A DNA stretch of 64,000 bases. Source: Thermogladius calderae 1633. Lineage in GTDB: Archaea > Thermoproteota > Thermoprotei_A > Sulfolobales > Desulfurococcaceae. Location of the stretch: assembly GCF_000264495.1 (NCBI RefSeq), contig NC_017954.1:372001-436000 (forward strand), read 5' to 3'. How positions within the stretch are numbered: the first letter of the stretch is position 1; the number at the start of each line of letters is the position of its first letter. Below are positions 42,279 through 50,291 of this stretch, piece by piece. Under the pieces are notes generated by a model that was not told the DNA's origin, did not search any database, and saw nothing but the letters and a program-made list of their open reading frames with translations. The position numbers were made by a program, and so were the translations under genes.

Positions 42279-43028
42279 TTGAGGCTTAAGTTCTCGAACG
42301 CGGCGATATGGAGGTATGTGGTGGCTTCCATTGCGAAGATCATAGAAGAGGGCGTCTTCAAGGCCAACGCTAGTGGTCTAAAGATGAAGGCTCTAGACTC
42401 GTCTAATACCGCCCTAATAGACTTAGTAATCCCAAAGGAGTCTTTCGCTGAGTACGACGTTAGCGGGGAGGAGAGGTTCGGCGTTAACTTCGACGACTTC
42501 TCTAAGATACTCAAACTAGCCTCAAAGGGGGACGAGCTCGTACTGGAGACTTTCGAAGGCGGTAGGCTAGGTGTGACGTTCCACGGTCACGGGACGAGGA
42601 CTTTCATCTTACCCAATATCGAGGTGTCGACCGTCGAGGAAATATCCGAGATAGAGCTCGAGTTCCCTGTAACCGCTAGAATCCAGCCGGCTATTTTCGC
42701 AGACGTGTTGAGGGAGCTGGAGGTTGTCGGCGACGTGATCACGCTAGAGTCCGAGGCGGGCTCTAGTAAGCTGGTATTCTCCTCGTCCAGCGACGTAGCC
42801 GAGGCGAAGATCGAGCTATCTCTCGAAGACGGCTCCCTCCTCGAGTACGTCGTCAACGCCGACGCGAAAGCAAGCTACAGCATAGAGTACCTGGTAGAGA
42901 TTTCAAGGATCTCGCCGGTGGCAGAGGGCCTCACTCTCAGTTACGGGCCTAACATGCCTATGAGACTCGTCTTCGACATCTCGCAGGGCGGAAGGCTAAC
43001 GTTCTATGTATCGCCGCGAGTCGAATAA
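42279..43028 (+). CDS. pcn: DNA sliding clamp PCNA
   Basis: 249-residue clamp: N-terminal domain with FSNAAIWRYVVASIAKIIEE, LKMKALDSSNTALIDLVI, interdomain loop, and C-terminal VSPRVE. Crenarchaea have up to three PCNA paralogues forming heterotrimers; which one this is cannot be told here. TTG at 42279 lies 6 bases after GGGTGGT; the longer start at 42255 would cover it. TATA-like GGTTTAATT lies about 50 bases upstream. Next gene priS begins inside its 3' end by 23 bases. Confidence 0.93.
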   Translation: MRLKFSNAAIWRYVVASIAKIIEEGVFKANASGLKMKALDSSNTALIDLVIPKESFAEYDVSGEERFGVNFDDFSKILKLASKGDELVLETFEGGRLGVTFHGHGTRTFILPNIEVSTVEEISEIELEFPVTARIQPAIFADVLRELEVVGDVITLESEAGSSKLVFSSSSDVAEAKIELSLEDGSLLEYVVNADAKASYSIEYLVEISRISPVAEGLTLSYGPNMPMRLVFDISQGGRLTFYVSPRVE

Positions 43029-44172
43029 GCAGTTTCTCCGGAGGGTACTCAGGCAATACTATAGTAGGAGGCCTCTCGTAGAGCCGCCCAACCTCCATTC
43101 TAGGGAGATAGCCCTCGTAGACCTCGAGAGCGAGGCTTACGTGAGACACCTGAGCTTCCCCTCGATGGCCCAGCTATACCACTTCATTGTAGACCAGAAG
43201 ACGCCGCTACACTTGTACTACTCGTCAGCAGTCTACGACGACCCCTCGGCGGAGAACATGAGTATGAAGGGCTGGAAAGGCTCGGAGCTTATATTCGACA
43301 TAGACGTGGACCACCTCCCCGGGTGCGACCTCAAGTTGAAAGTGTGCGTCGAGGACAACAGCGTTCTCGGCGAACACACCGAGAAGTGCCCCTCCGGCTC
43401 GGAGCCCGTCGAGGTGAGCGTCATAGAGCCCGAGTGCTTTAGGAAAGGGCTTGGTGAAGCCTCCAAGCTACGCGAGATCCTCGAAGAAGACTTCGGGTTC
43501 AAGGACGTTAAAGTCTACTTCTCGGGGCACAGGGGGTTCCACGTGAGGGTCTCCGACGACTCCGCGCTAGATCTAACGAGGGAGGCGAGAGCCTCTATAG
43601 CCGACTACGTCTCTTGCGAAAACATGGACGTCTCGCGCCTCTTCCCATCGGATACGTCCAGTAGAGCTGGTTTTGTGTACTTCGGGGAAAACGAGGCCGG
43701 GTTCAGGAAGAGGGTTCTAAAACTCGCACTCGAGATGGGTCTGGCCGAGAAGGTGGTAGTCGCAGAGGGCTTTAGGAGCCCGCCTAGACACAGTGAGAGG
43801 GGCGTGTTGTACAGGGTGCCCGGTGAATACCTTAGTAACATACTGAGCGACTTATGTGTTAAGGTCGACAAGGTCGTCACAATGGATATTACGCGCCTGT
43901 CTAGGTTTGAGGGAGGCATCAATGGTAAAGCGGGCCTCAAGGTAGCGGAGTTTAAAGAGGATGAGCCCTTTAGTTTCACGGAACTGTTCGCTTGGTCGGG
44001 GAGAGTAGTGGTAAGCCCGCTCATAGATTTCACGGGCTTCAGGGTATTCGACCAGAAGCTAAACCTGAAGAGGGGGGTCAGGCTGGAGCTGGAGGCTCCC
44101 TACGCCATATATTTAATTCTCAAGAAGCTAGCAAATTACGTGAGCGATAAGGGAGTGGAGCCCCTGGTATGA
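43006..44172 (+). CDS. priS: DNA primase small subunit PriS
   Basis: 388-residue catalytic primase subunit. Seen: ESNKQFLRRVLRQYYSRRPL, metal-binding IFDIDVDHLPGCDL (Asp-x-Asp), zinc-binding-type loop with CVED and EKCPSG, FSGHRGFHVRVSDD (the conserved SGxRGxHxxV motif of archaeal-eukaryal primases). ATG overlaps PCNA, ATGA overlap with the GINS-like gene follows, forming a compact replication operon. Confidence 0.95.
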   Translation: MYRRESNKQFLRRVLRQYYSRRPLVEPPNLHSREIALVDLESEAYVRHLSFPSMAQLYHFIVDQKTPLHLYYSSAVYDDPSAENMSMKGWKGSELIFDIDVDHLPGCDLKLKVCVEDNSVLGEHTEKCPSGSEPVEVSVIEPECFRKGLGEASKLREILEEDFGFKDVKVYFSGHRGFHVRVSDDSALDLTREARASIADYVSCENMDVSRLFPSDTSSRAGFVYFGENEAGFRKRVLKLALEMGLAEKVVVAEGFRSPPRHSERGVLYRVPGEYLSNILSDLCVKVDKVVTMDITRLSRFEGGINGKAGLKVAEFKEDEPFSFTELFAWSGRVVVSPLIDFTGFRVFDQKLNLKRGVRLELEAPYAIYLILKKLANYVSDKGVEPLV

Positions 44173-44678
44173 GCAGTCCGCTGACCAGGCTAATACGCGA
44201 GGAGATCTGGTCTGCCAAGCTCCTGTCAATCCAAGACGTCAAGTTGCAAGACGTCCAGTCGGGTTTGGAGAGCGGCCTTCAAGCAGGTATAAGTTCTAGC
44301 AGAGAGGAGAGAGAGCTCTTCCTAAGAATACTAAGTAGGGTTGTCGAAGACGCGCGTACTCTGGCCGAGTTCAGGCTCTTGAAGGCGTCTCTCGGCGTCG
44401 AGCCCCCAGCCGATAGCGTAGACGGGTACGTGCTCAGCCTCGTGTGGCGCTTGAAGAAGTTCCTCGCTCTACTATACTCTGGTTCCTTAGTATCGCATGG
44501 AAAGAGGCTCCTCGTCTACTTCAAGTCCGGCTGCGGCAAATACAGAAGAGGTGATGTCGTCTTACTAGAGGCCGAGAAGACGATGCCCTTCTACCTGGAG
44601 GACTGTGTTGAGCTAGTAGAGAGACCGATCTACTCGTACCTCCAGCTAAGAGGGCAGGTACTGCAAACTAACAGCTAA
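44169..44678 (+). CDS. GINS15-like replication protein
   Basis: 169 residues. The N-terminal helical part (LTRLIREEIWSAKLLSIQDV, LFLRILSRVVEDARTLAEFRLLK broken across helices) fits the GINS A domain, and the C-terminal GDVVLLEAEKTMPFYLEDCV looks like the small beta B domain, the A-B order of GINS15. Position right after priS is where Gins15 is found in Sulfolobus. Sequence similarity is weak by eye, so the name rests partly on context. Last 33 bases overlap a convergent minus-strand gene. Confidence 0.65.
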   Translation: MSSPLTRLIREEIWSAKLLSIQDVKLQDVQSGLESGLQAGISSSREERELFLRILSRVVEDARTLAEFRLLKASLGVEPPADSVDGYVLSLVWRLKKFLALLYSGSLVSHGKRLLVYFKSGCGKYRRGDVVLLEAEKTMPFYLEDCVELVERPIYSYLQLRGQVLQTNS

Positions 44679-45044
44679 GGCGGTCAAGGACACGACAGCC
44701 AGTAAGCTGACCATTACGTAGAAGTTGATCTCGAGCCTCCTTTCCTCAGTTATCTTCTTGAAACCCTTTGGTCTAATAGACTCGGTGAAATGCGGCGCTA
44801 TTGCTCCTACCACGACTAGGAACGCTATTAGTGTGGTGTAGAGCAGTGTGTACCCTACAGCGCTCAACCCATACGAGGCGAGCTGTGAACCAAAGGTCAG
44901 GACGAAGTAGGGCCAGTTCGGCACGACCACTATGACGGCTATGATCGACAAGACTACGAACAACGAAAGGGCCTTGTCGGCCACGTAGTCGTAGTCGAAC
45001 TCGAAGGCTAAGTCCTCTTTAAACCTCCTCGTCTTTCTCGACAT
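44646..45044 (-). CDS. Small membrane protein
   Basis: 132 residues: charged N-terminus with KTRRFKEDLAFEFDYDY, three membrane helices (ALSLFVVLSIIAVIVVV, YTLLYTTLIAFLVVVGAIA, FYVMVSLLAVVSLTALAVSL). No recognised family. Shares a divergent promoter region with the AglB-like gene (TTTTAAATTTAGG). Convergent overlap with the GINS-like gene. Confidence 0.65.
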   Translation of the reverse strand: MSRKTRRFKEDLAFEFDYDYVADKALSLFVVLSIIAVIVVVPNWPYFVLTFGSQLASYGLSAVGYTLLYTTLIAFLVVVGAIAPHFTESIRPKGFKKITEERRLEINFYVMVSLLAVVSLTALAVSLQYLPS

Positions 45045-45115
45045 GCCTCCCCCCTACGGGTTTAGGTTTTAAATTTAGGTCTCAACTAATAAACACAGCT
45101 TTGAAGGTGCTTACT

Positions 45116-47101
45116 ATGAAGGTCAAGAACGTAGTGCCCGGCGTTGTTTTCCTAGCACTAAGCCTGGTCTCCTACTTTGTTCTCGGGTTTTACATCTTGA
45201 AGTACGGTTTGCCAAGCGACATCTCGTGGTTCCACATATACGTCGTGAAGTATGCTGGGTACCCACTCGACAGGGGCCTCTCTGTTGTGGCACCCGTCGA
45301 TCTGAGGTACTACGACACGCTAGGGGATCTTTTAATCAGGGTGCTGGCCCAGAGCTCTGTAGACGTAGTGCCACTAGTAGCGGGGGCTTTAACACTCGCC
45401 CTTGTAGCCGCTCTCTCGTATTTCTGGTCGAGGGATCTGCTGACGGCTGGCCTCGCGGCTCTCCTCGTCGCGACAACTCCAGGCTTCGTGTACTGGTTCA
45501 AACTGGGGATGTTCGGTCCTTGGAACATGATTCCGCTCACTCTACTCGGCATCCTACTCCTAGTCGCCGCCTCGGGCACGGGGAGCCCCCTGGTCGGCGT
45601 GTTAGCGGGGGCAGTCCTAGGGTTTTCGTGGCTGTTGAACGGTAGCGTATGGGCAGTGGTAGCGTCGTACGGCATCACTGCCAGTATTCTCGTGACGGCC
45701 GGTAAAATGGGGTGGAGAGAGCTCTCCCCAGCCCAAGTTATACTGGTCGTGTTCCTTGTAGCGGTCTTGCTCGGCTACAGGTTCGTAACCCTCTGGCACG
45801 TAGTGGCGTTGGGCTTGCTGGCAGGCCCCCTGGTGGGGTGGTGCTTGGTTAAGAGGTTTAGTCTCAACAAAGCGTCTTCGAGGCTCGTGGCTCTCGTCGT
45901 GTCGCTGGTACTCGTCGTCGTGTTGTCTGTGCTCTTGTCGGCGAGCCTGGGCGCCCCCGGCGTCACCGGGGTGTACTATAAGCAGTACAACCCGATGTTC
46001 GACCTGGGAGCTCCAGGGCTTCTCCTCGCCCTCGGCTTCCTAGCCTTGTCGAGAACAGCCAAGTATTCGGGGAGTGTAGACCTCTTCGCAAAGGTCCTCC
46101 TGCTCTCGATGTCTGTTACCTCGCTCCTCCTGGGCTACGTTGACGTGATCAACGAGCTGTACGCTATAGTAGCGTCCTCCGTGGTGGTCGCCTATGTTTT
46201 GACAAAGGTGCTCCACGGGATAAGCGTATTCGAGAAAGGCTTCGGCAGAGCCACCTCTATACTCCTAGTCTCGCTAGTACTCCTGTCGTTTGTAGGGAGC
46301 AACGTCGTCTCTTCGACGGCGGTGAGCTGGAGCCCCCCTAGCATCGTGTCTTTGGACATCCCGTTGACCTACATAAACAGGACGGCGGTCGACCTCAGTG
46401 GTCTGCCCAGCCTTCTGAGCGCTCTCTCCAACGCCTCTAGCAACAGAACCCTCGTGGTAGCGTACTGGGGCTACACGTACTACGTCCTGGGATATCTAGG
46501 CGAGGGGTATACTGCCCTTGCAGGCCCCTCGGGCCCCGTGGAAGGTTGGAGGCTCACGTCTTGGATCATGGTCAGTGACGAGGCCACCTCGGCCGGTATC
46601 TTGAGGAGGCTGACTATGGCGTACAACATAAGCAGGGTCTACGTGATCGTGGGGGAGGCTATAAGCATCGAGAACACGGTCTATGGTACTAAGCAGGTGC
46701 ACTTCGGGAGGGCTATACCTGCGGGTCGTATCGGCACGGTGACCTACCAGCCCCTAGGGGACGTCGCCAGGATACCCGTCTACGTCGCCCTCGCCAACCA
46801 GAGTATAACGGACTTCATAGACTACGGTAAGGCGACGTACTTCGTGAACGTGCCCCTGGCATGGACTAGTAGGGCAGCGTCGTCCCTTGTAGTAGAACTC
46901 TTAGCTTACGCGGCCCACTCGATGGGTTACCCCACTCTAAACGACATCTACCAGCCCCAAGAGCTCAGCGTAAAGACTCCAATGTTCTTCAGACTCGTCA
47001 ACACTACACTCATACCGCTGGACACTGCTACTTCGACGTCGGCGACCTTCTACAATTATTACCTGTTGGCACTATACGAATTCCGCGAGGTGACGGTCTA
47101 A
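45116..47101 (+). CDS. Divergent AglB/STT3-like membrane protein
   Basis: 661 residues: about eleven to thirteen membrane spans to near residue 410, then a C-terminal outer domain. Layout and local patterns follow oligosaccharyltransferase STT3/AglB: early acidic loop GLPSDISWFHIYVVKYAGYP, central loop VYWFKLGMFGPWNMIP, the segment LVVAYWGYTYYVLGYLGEG at the position of the WWDYG motif, and MVSDEATSAGILRRLTMAYN as in the region after it. The catalytic WWDYG signature itself is not conserved (YWGYT). ATG at 45116 has GAAGGTG five bases before. Cotranscription with aIF2-alpha (gap 1 base) is likely. Confidence 0.6.
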   Translation: MKVKNVVPGVVFLALSLVSYFVLGFYILKYGLPSDISWFHIYVVKYAGYPLDRGLSVVAPVDLRYYDTLGDLLIRVLAQSSVDVVPLVAGALTLALVAALSYFWSRDLLTAGLAALLVATTPGFVYWFKLGMFGPWNMIPLTLLGILLLVAASGTGSPLVGVLAGAVLGFSWLLNGSVWAVVASYGITASILVTAGKMGWRELSPAQVILVVFLVAVLLGYRFVTLWHVVALGLLAGPLVGWCLVKRFSLNKASSRLVALVVSLVLVVVLSVLLSASLGAPGVTGVYYKQYNPMFDLGAPGLLLALGFLALSRTAKYSGSVDLFAKVLLLSMSVTSLLLGYVDVINELYAIVASSVVVAYVLTKVLHGISVFEKGFGRATSILLVSLVLLSFVGSNVVSSTAVSWSPPSIVSLDIPLTYINRTAVDLSGLPSLLSALSNASSNRTLVVAYWGYTYYVLGYLGEGYTALAGPSGPVEGWRLTSWIMVSDEATSAGILRRLTMAYNISRVYVIVGEAISIENTVYGTKQVHFGRAIPAGRIGTVTYQPLGDVARIPVYVALANQSITDFIDYGKATYFVNVPLAWTSRAASSLVVELLAYAAHSMGYPTLNDIYQPQELSVKTPMFFRLVNTTLIPLDTATSTSATFYNYYLLALYEFREVTV

Positions 47102-47102
47102 G

Positions 47103-47900
47103 GTGGTAGTCCCAAGGAAACCCCTACCAGACCTAGGAGAGCTAGTAGTCGCCACGGTGAGAGAGATATTCGACTACGGCGCTTACGTCACCCTAGACGA
47201 GTACAACGACTTGAAGGCGTACTTGCCTTGGAGCGAGGCCTCCACTAAGTGGGTCAAGGACCTTCACGAGGTCATATACGAGGGCGAGAAGATAGTCGTC
47301 AAAGTCATAAGAGTGGACAGAAGGAAGAACGAGGTAGACGTCTCCCTGAAGAGGGTCTCCGATGGGGACAAGCGCAGGAAGATGATGTGGTGGAAGAGGT
47401 TCCTGCGGGGTGCCAAGATAATCGAGACAGTAGCCAAGTCTATGGGCTGGAGCCTAGAAGAAGCCTATAGGGACGTGGTCTGGAAGCTTGAAGACCAGTT
47501 CGGGGAGCCACTAACTGCGCTTGAAGAAGCCGTGGGTAAGGGGGAGGAGGTTCTTATTAAAGCCGGTGTACCCGAGAAGTGGGTCAAGCCTATTCTCGAA
47601 GAGGCGTCTAAGCACGTGAAGCCTAGGAAGATCTCGGTCAAGAGGGTCGTCTTGCTTAGGAGCCTGGAAAGAGACGGCGTTGTGAGGGTGAAGGGCGTCC
47701 TCGAAACCCTGGACAGGGAGATAACCGGGCAAGGACTAGCGGCGAGAATATACACGGCTGGCTCCCCGAGGTACGTCGTAGAGGTGGAGGCTGGGGACTA
47801 CAAGACAGCGGAGGCGGTTCTGGAGAGGTCGCTTGAGCGTGCGCTCAAGAAAGCCAAGGAGCTCGGCGTCGAAGTCTCTGTCGAGAGTGTGAAGTCTTGA
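47103..47900 (+). CDS. eif2a: Translation initiation factor aIF2 alpha subunit
   Basis: 265-residue alpha subunit of heterotrimeric aIF2, which delivers initiator tRNA. N-terminal S1 domain (GELVVATVREIFDYGAYVTL, YLPWSEASTKWVKDLHEVIYEG), helical middle (GWSLEEAYRDVVWKLEDQFG), C-terminal alpha/beta domain (GVVRVKGVLETLDREITGQG). GTG start at 47103 coincides with a GGTGGT sequence, so the exact start is uncertain by a few codons. Overlaps nop10. Confidence 0.95.
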   Translation: MVVPRKPLPDLGELVVATVREIFDYGAYVTLDEYNDLKAYLPWSEASTKWVKDLHEVIYEGEKIVVKVIRVDRRKNEVDVSLKRVSDGDKRRKMMWWKRFLRGAKIIETVAKSMGWSLEEAYRDVVWKLEDQFGEPLTALEEAVGKGEEVLIKAGVPEKWVKPILEEASKHVKPRKISVKRVVLLRSLERDGVVRVKGVLETLDREITGQGLAARIYTAGSPRYVVEVEAGDYKTAEAVLERSLERALKKAKELGVEVSVESVKS

Positions 47901-48097
47901 AGTGGCTCATGAGGAAGTGCTCTAGGTGTGGCAGGTATACCCTTGCGACAGACAAGTGCCCGTACTGCGGGGGAGAGCTGAGAGTCCCACACCCGCCCAG
48001 GGCTAGCCCGGACGACAAGCTTGTCGTCTACAGGTTACAGGCCAAGTTGGAGTCGGGCCTCTTGAAACTAGACGAGAAGCCTCCTTACGTGCCGTGA
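47897..48097 (+). CDS. nop10: H/ACA RNP protein Nop10
   Basis: 66-residue zinc protein of the archaeal H/ACA RNP (pseudouridine synthase Cbf5, Gar1, L7Ae, Nop10). Zinc knuckles CSRCGRYTL and CPYCGG, then PHPPRASPDDK, the Cbf5-binding linker, and a C-terminal helix. TTG start overlaps the aIF2-alpha stop as TTGA. aIF2-alpha/Nop10 pairing is conserved in archaea. Confidence 0.95.
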   Translation: MKWLMRKCSRCGRYTLATDKCPYCGGELRVPHPPRASPDDKLVVYRLQAKLESGLLKLDEKPPYVP

Positions 48098-48141
48098 AAC
48101 AACTTTTTAAAACCCTACAATGCAGTATCCAAATTTACAGA

Positions 48142-48216
48142 GCCGCCGTAGTATAGCCCGGTCTAGTATGCGGGCCTGTCGAGCCCGTGACCCGGGTTCA
48201 AATCCCGGCGGCGGCG
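48142..48216 (+). tRNA. tRNA-Asp (GUC)
   Basis: 75 bases: acceptor GCCGCCG/CGGCGGC, anticodon stem around CTGTCGA (GTC), T arm CCGGG-TTCAAAT-CCCGG, discriminator G. No intron. TATA-like CTTTTTAAAACCC lies about 25-35 bases upstream. Confidence 0.96.
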
Positions 48217-48287
48217 TACATACTGATCGCGCCGCCCTACCCGTCTCTTTAAAAACCCTGTAGATCTTCCAATAAATCTCATAGTGT

Positions 48288-49016
48288 ATGGTGGTAAGCG
48301 TGACCAGAGTAAAGATAGTGTTCACCGACCTAGACGGGACCTTGACCGAGTCTAGGAGGACGTACAGGATCCACCTGGGGGCCGTCGAGGCGATGAGAAG
48401 GCTACAGAGCTTAGGTGTACGTGTTAGCATAGTATCCAGTAACGCCCTCCCGGTAGTCATAGGCCTGCACAGGTATCTAGACTTGGACGGCCCCGCTATA
48501 GCAGAGACCGGTGCATTAATATATAGCGAGGACCTCGGAATAGTAGAGCTACCGTCGAGGTCGGCTAGAGAAGCTTACTCGGACGCTCTCTCTAGGTTCA
48601 GGGGGCTTGTGGCGGACTCGTGGCAGAACAGGTTCAGGCTTTACGACTTCGCTCTCAGACTAGTTGATAGGGCCAACGGCGACCAGGTCTACAAACTGGT
48701 GAAGGACTACGTCGAGGGCAGGTACGACTGGGTGAGAGTAGGCTACAGCAAGTACGCTATTCACCTGACACCACGGGACGTGGATAAAGGCAGAGCCGTC
48801 AAGTTCGTCCTCGACAGACTGGGGTTGGACCCTAGTGAGGCTGTAGCTGTGGGCGACAGCTCTATGGACGCGAACCTTCTGAAAGCAGTGGAGCTGGGCG
48901 TGGCAACTGGAGACGCGGACGAGGAGCTCAAGGCGGTGGCTAAGCTAATCGTAGACGAGCCCGCAGGAAGGGCCATCGTGAAGCTCGCCGAGTTGATCGA
49001 GGGCGGCCAGCTGTGA
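48288..49016 (+). CDS. Archaeal phosphoglycolate phosphatase, HAD Cof-type
   Basis: 242-residue HAD phosphatase with a C2 cap, resembling the archaeal phosphoglycolate phosphatase TA0175 group. Motif I FTDLDGTLTES, motif II VSSN, motif III Lys (GRAVKFVLDRLGL), motif IV VAVGDSSMDANLLKAVELGV. Hydrolyses small phosphoester metabolites. ATG at 48288; promoter-like CTCTTTAAAAACCC upstream. Its stop overlaps the next HAD gene. Confidence 0.85.
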   Translation: MVVSVTRVKIVFTDLDGTLTESRRTYRIHLGAVEAMRRLQSLGVRVSIVSSNALPVVIGLHRYLDLDGPAIAETGALIYSEDLGIVELPSRSAREAYSDALSRFRGLVADSWQNRFRLYDFALRLVDRANGDQVYKLVKDYVEGRYDWVRVGYSKYAIHLTPRDVDKGRAVKFVLDRLGLDPSEAVAVGDSSMDANLLKAVELGVATGDADEELKAVAKLIVDEPAGRAIVKLAELIEGGQL

Positions 49017-49666
49017 TTAGGGCTGTCTTGTTCGACATGGACGGCACGATACTGGACTCGGAGGACTTCATAACCTGGAGCTTCCTCGAGGCCTCGCGTA
49101 TAGTGGGCGTCGAGGTAGACGAGGACGCGATCAGGAGAAACATCGGTAGGCCTCTAGACGAGTTCTCCGCCCTGGTATTCGGGGGGCTGCGTAGAGAGAA
49201 GTACCTCGAGCTGATGAAGGTCAGGGCTAAACTAGTAGAGGAGAACTGGAAACGGATGATCAGGGTCTTCGACGACGTCTCCGGGGTTCTGAGCCTTCTG
49301 AGGAGCAAGGGGTTCAGACTCGCGGTAGCCTCCTCCAGTAAACTGGAGAGGATAGTCGAGTACCTCGGCTACTTCAACATACTCGGCCTCTTCGACACGG
49401 TCTCGGGAGTCGTTGACGGGGTACGAGGTAAGCCCTACCCGGACGTGATCCTGAGAGCTCTAGGCACGATTGGTGTTGGAGCCGGGGAAGCGGTATACGT
49501 CGGCGACAGGGAGGTCGACTGCCTCGCCGCCAGGTCGGCAGGGGTCGGCTTCGTGCTGGTCAATAGGAAAAACTACGGGTACGATCAGGGCGTGTGCCGA
49601 CCAGACTACGCTATAGAGAGCCTCAGGCCTCTCCCAGACCTCCTCCTGTATATCAACAAAAATTGA
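49013..49666 (+). CDS. HAD hydrolase, C1 cap
   Basis: 217-residue HAD phosphatase of the beta-phosphoglucomutase/phosphoglycolate phosphatase type: motif I LFDMDGTILDSEDF, C1 helical cap, motif II VASSSKLERI, motif III Lys in GKPYPDVILRAL, motif IV YVGDREVDCLAARSAGV. Substrate not determinable. GTG start overlaps the previous gene by four bases, so two phosphatases of different cap classes are co-translated. Confidence 0.88.
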   Translation: MIRAVLFDMDGTILDSEDFITWSFLEASRIVGVEVDEDAIRRNIGRPLDEFSALVFGGLRREKYLELMKVRAKLVEENWKRMIRVFDDVSGVLSLLRSKGFRLAVASSSKLERIVEYLGYFNILGLFDTVSGVVDGVRGKPYPDVILRALGTIGVGAGEAVYVGDREVDCLAARSAGVGFVLVNRKNYGYDQGVCRPDYAIESLRPLPDLLLYINKN

Positions 49667-49693
49667 TATGTTTGTGAACATAATTTTCTCTTT

Positions 49694-49704
49694 GAATATA
49701 AAAG
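49694..49704 (+). promoter_or_regulatory. TATA box of candidate small gene
   Basis: GAATATAAAAG, an almost ideal archaeal TATA box, placed about 37-47 bases before the GTG of the small frame at 49741, with GGGTGA between them. Confidence 0.5.
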
Positions 49705-49740
49705 GGGCTTTAGTAATAAGATAGCCCTTGGGTGAAATAC

Positions 49741-49890
49741 GTGGACATAAACATAGTGGACTTGATCATATATATTTCTCTGACAAAATCGGTTGAGCTA
49801 AGTAGGGCGAACGTTGCGAGCAGAGACGCGGTTATTACGCAGAGCCTTAGAGCGGCCACCGTAAACCAGGAGGAGCAAGCCCCAGTCTAG
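49741..49890 (+). CDS. Candidate 49-residue small protein
   Basis: A 49-codon frame from GTG, with GGGTGA (49730-49735) five bases upstream and a good TATA box before that. Begins MDINIVDLIIYISLTKSVEL, a short amphipathic/hydrophobic start, and ends with a polar tail TVNQEEQAPV. A short hairpin TGGTGGCACACACCA follows the stop. No similarity can be judged by eye. It lies just before the rRNA operon and has its own regulatory signals, so I call it as a probable gene of unknown function. Confidence 0.5.
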   Translation: MDINIVDLIIYISLTKSVELSRANVASRDAVITQSLRAATVNQEEQAPV

Positions 49891-50071
49891 TGGTGGCACA
49901 CACCACATAGTCACATCAACACCTGGCTTCGAGGAGCTTAAAGTCGACCCTGGTCCGAGCTAGGTCTAGGCCTCCTACACGGTAAAAGGCCCCCGCTACG
50001 GGGGCGAGTGACCGGCCTCGGTAGCCATCTGTTGCAGGTTAATTAGGTCTTACAGGCAATACTATATACAG
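49891..50071 (+). other. Non-coding stretch before H/ACA candidate
   Basis: No convincing coding frame. Contains a strong stem-loop GCCCCCG-CTA-CGGGGGC (49989-50005) followed by GAGTGA, the same GCGAGTGA that follows the apical stem in the H/ACA-like element at 50072, and opposed by TAAAAG. It may be part of a structured RNA. Confidence 0.3.
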
Positions 50072-50152
50072 CCCCGCGGCACCCGGCGGCGGCGCGGTTC
50101 CTACGCTGGGTTATACCAGCGAGTGAGGAATCGGCCTCCTGCCGCGGGGACA
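50072..50152 (+). ncRNA. Candidate H/ACA-like guide RNA
   Basis: Hairpin architecture of an archaeal H/ACA RNA: lower stem CCCCGCGGCA/TGCCGCGGGG (10 bp), unpaired pocket strands, upper stem CGGTTCC/GGAATCG (7 bp), an asymmetric loop TA opposite AGTGA that resembles a K-turn, apical stem CGCTGG-GTTATA-CCAGCG, and the trinucleotide ACA directly after the lower stem. The 3' distance from upper stem to ACA is 16 bases, in the canonical range. No convincing rRNA target was found by eye. Alternatively it is an unprocessed leader structure. Confidence 0.45.
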
Positions 50153-50187
50153 GTTGAGCTGGTTAATGAAGAGATCAAAGGGGGTAA

Positions 50188-50197
50188 GGTTTATAAC
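50188..50197 (+). promoter_or_regulatory. rRNA operon promoter (TATA)
   Basis: GGTTTATAAC with purine-rich upstream bases (AAAGGGGGTAA), about 155 bases before 16S. Expected transcription start near 50220. It is the only strong TATA element immediately ahead of the 16S leader. Confidence 0.6.
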
Positions 50198-50243
50198 ACC
50201 CTCAGAGTAAGATAGTTATGCTGGAACAACGCTTACCACGTGG

Positions 50244-50288
50244 GGACTCAAGAAAACCGGGGACTTTAACCCCGGGAACCTTGAGTCC
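50244..50288 (+). other. 5' leader stem-loop of pre-rRNA
   Basis: GGACTCAAG (50244-50252) pairs with CTTGAGTCC (50280-50288); after an internal loop AAAA/GAAC a second stem CCGGGG/CCCCGG closes ACTTTAA. Lies just upstream of the 16S processing stem. Confidence 0.5.
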
Positions 50289-50291
50289 GAC

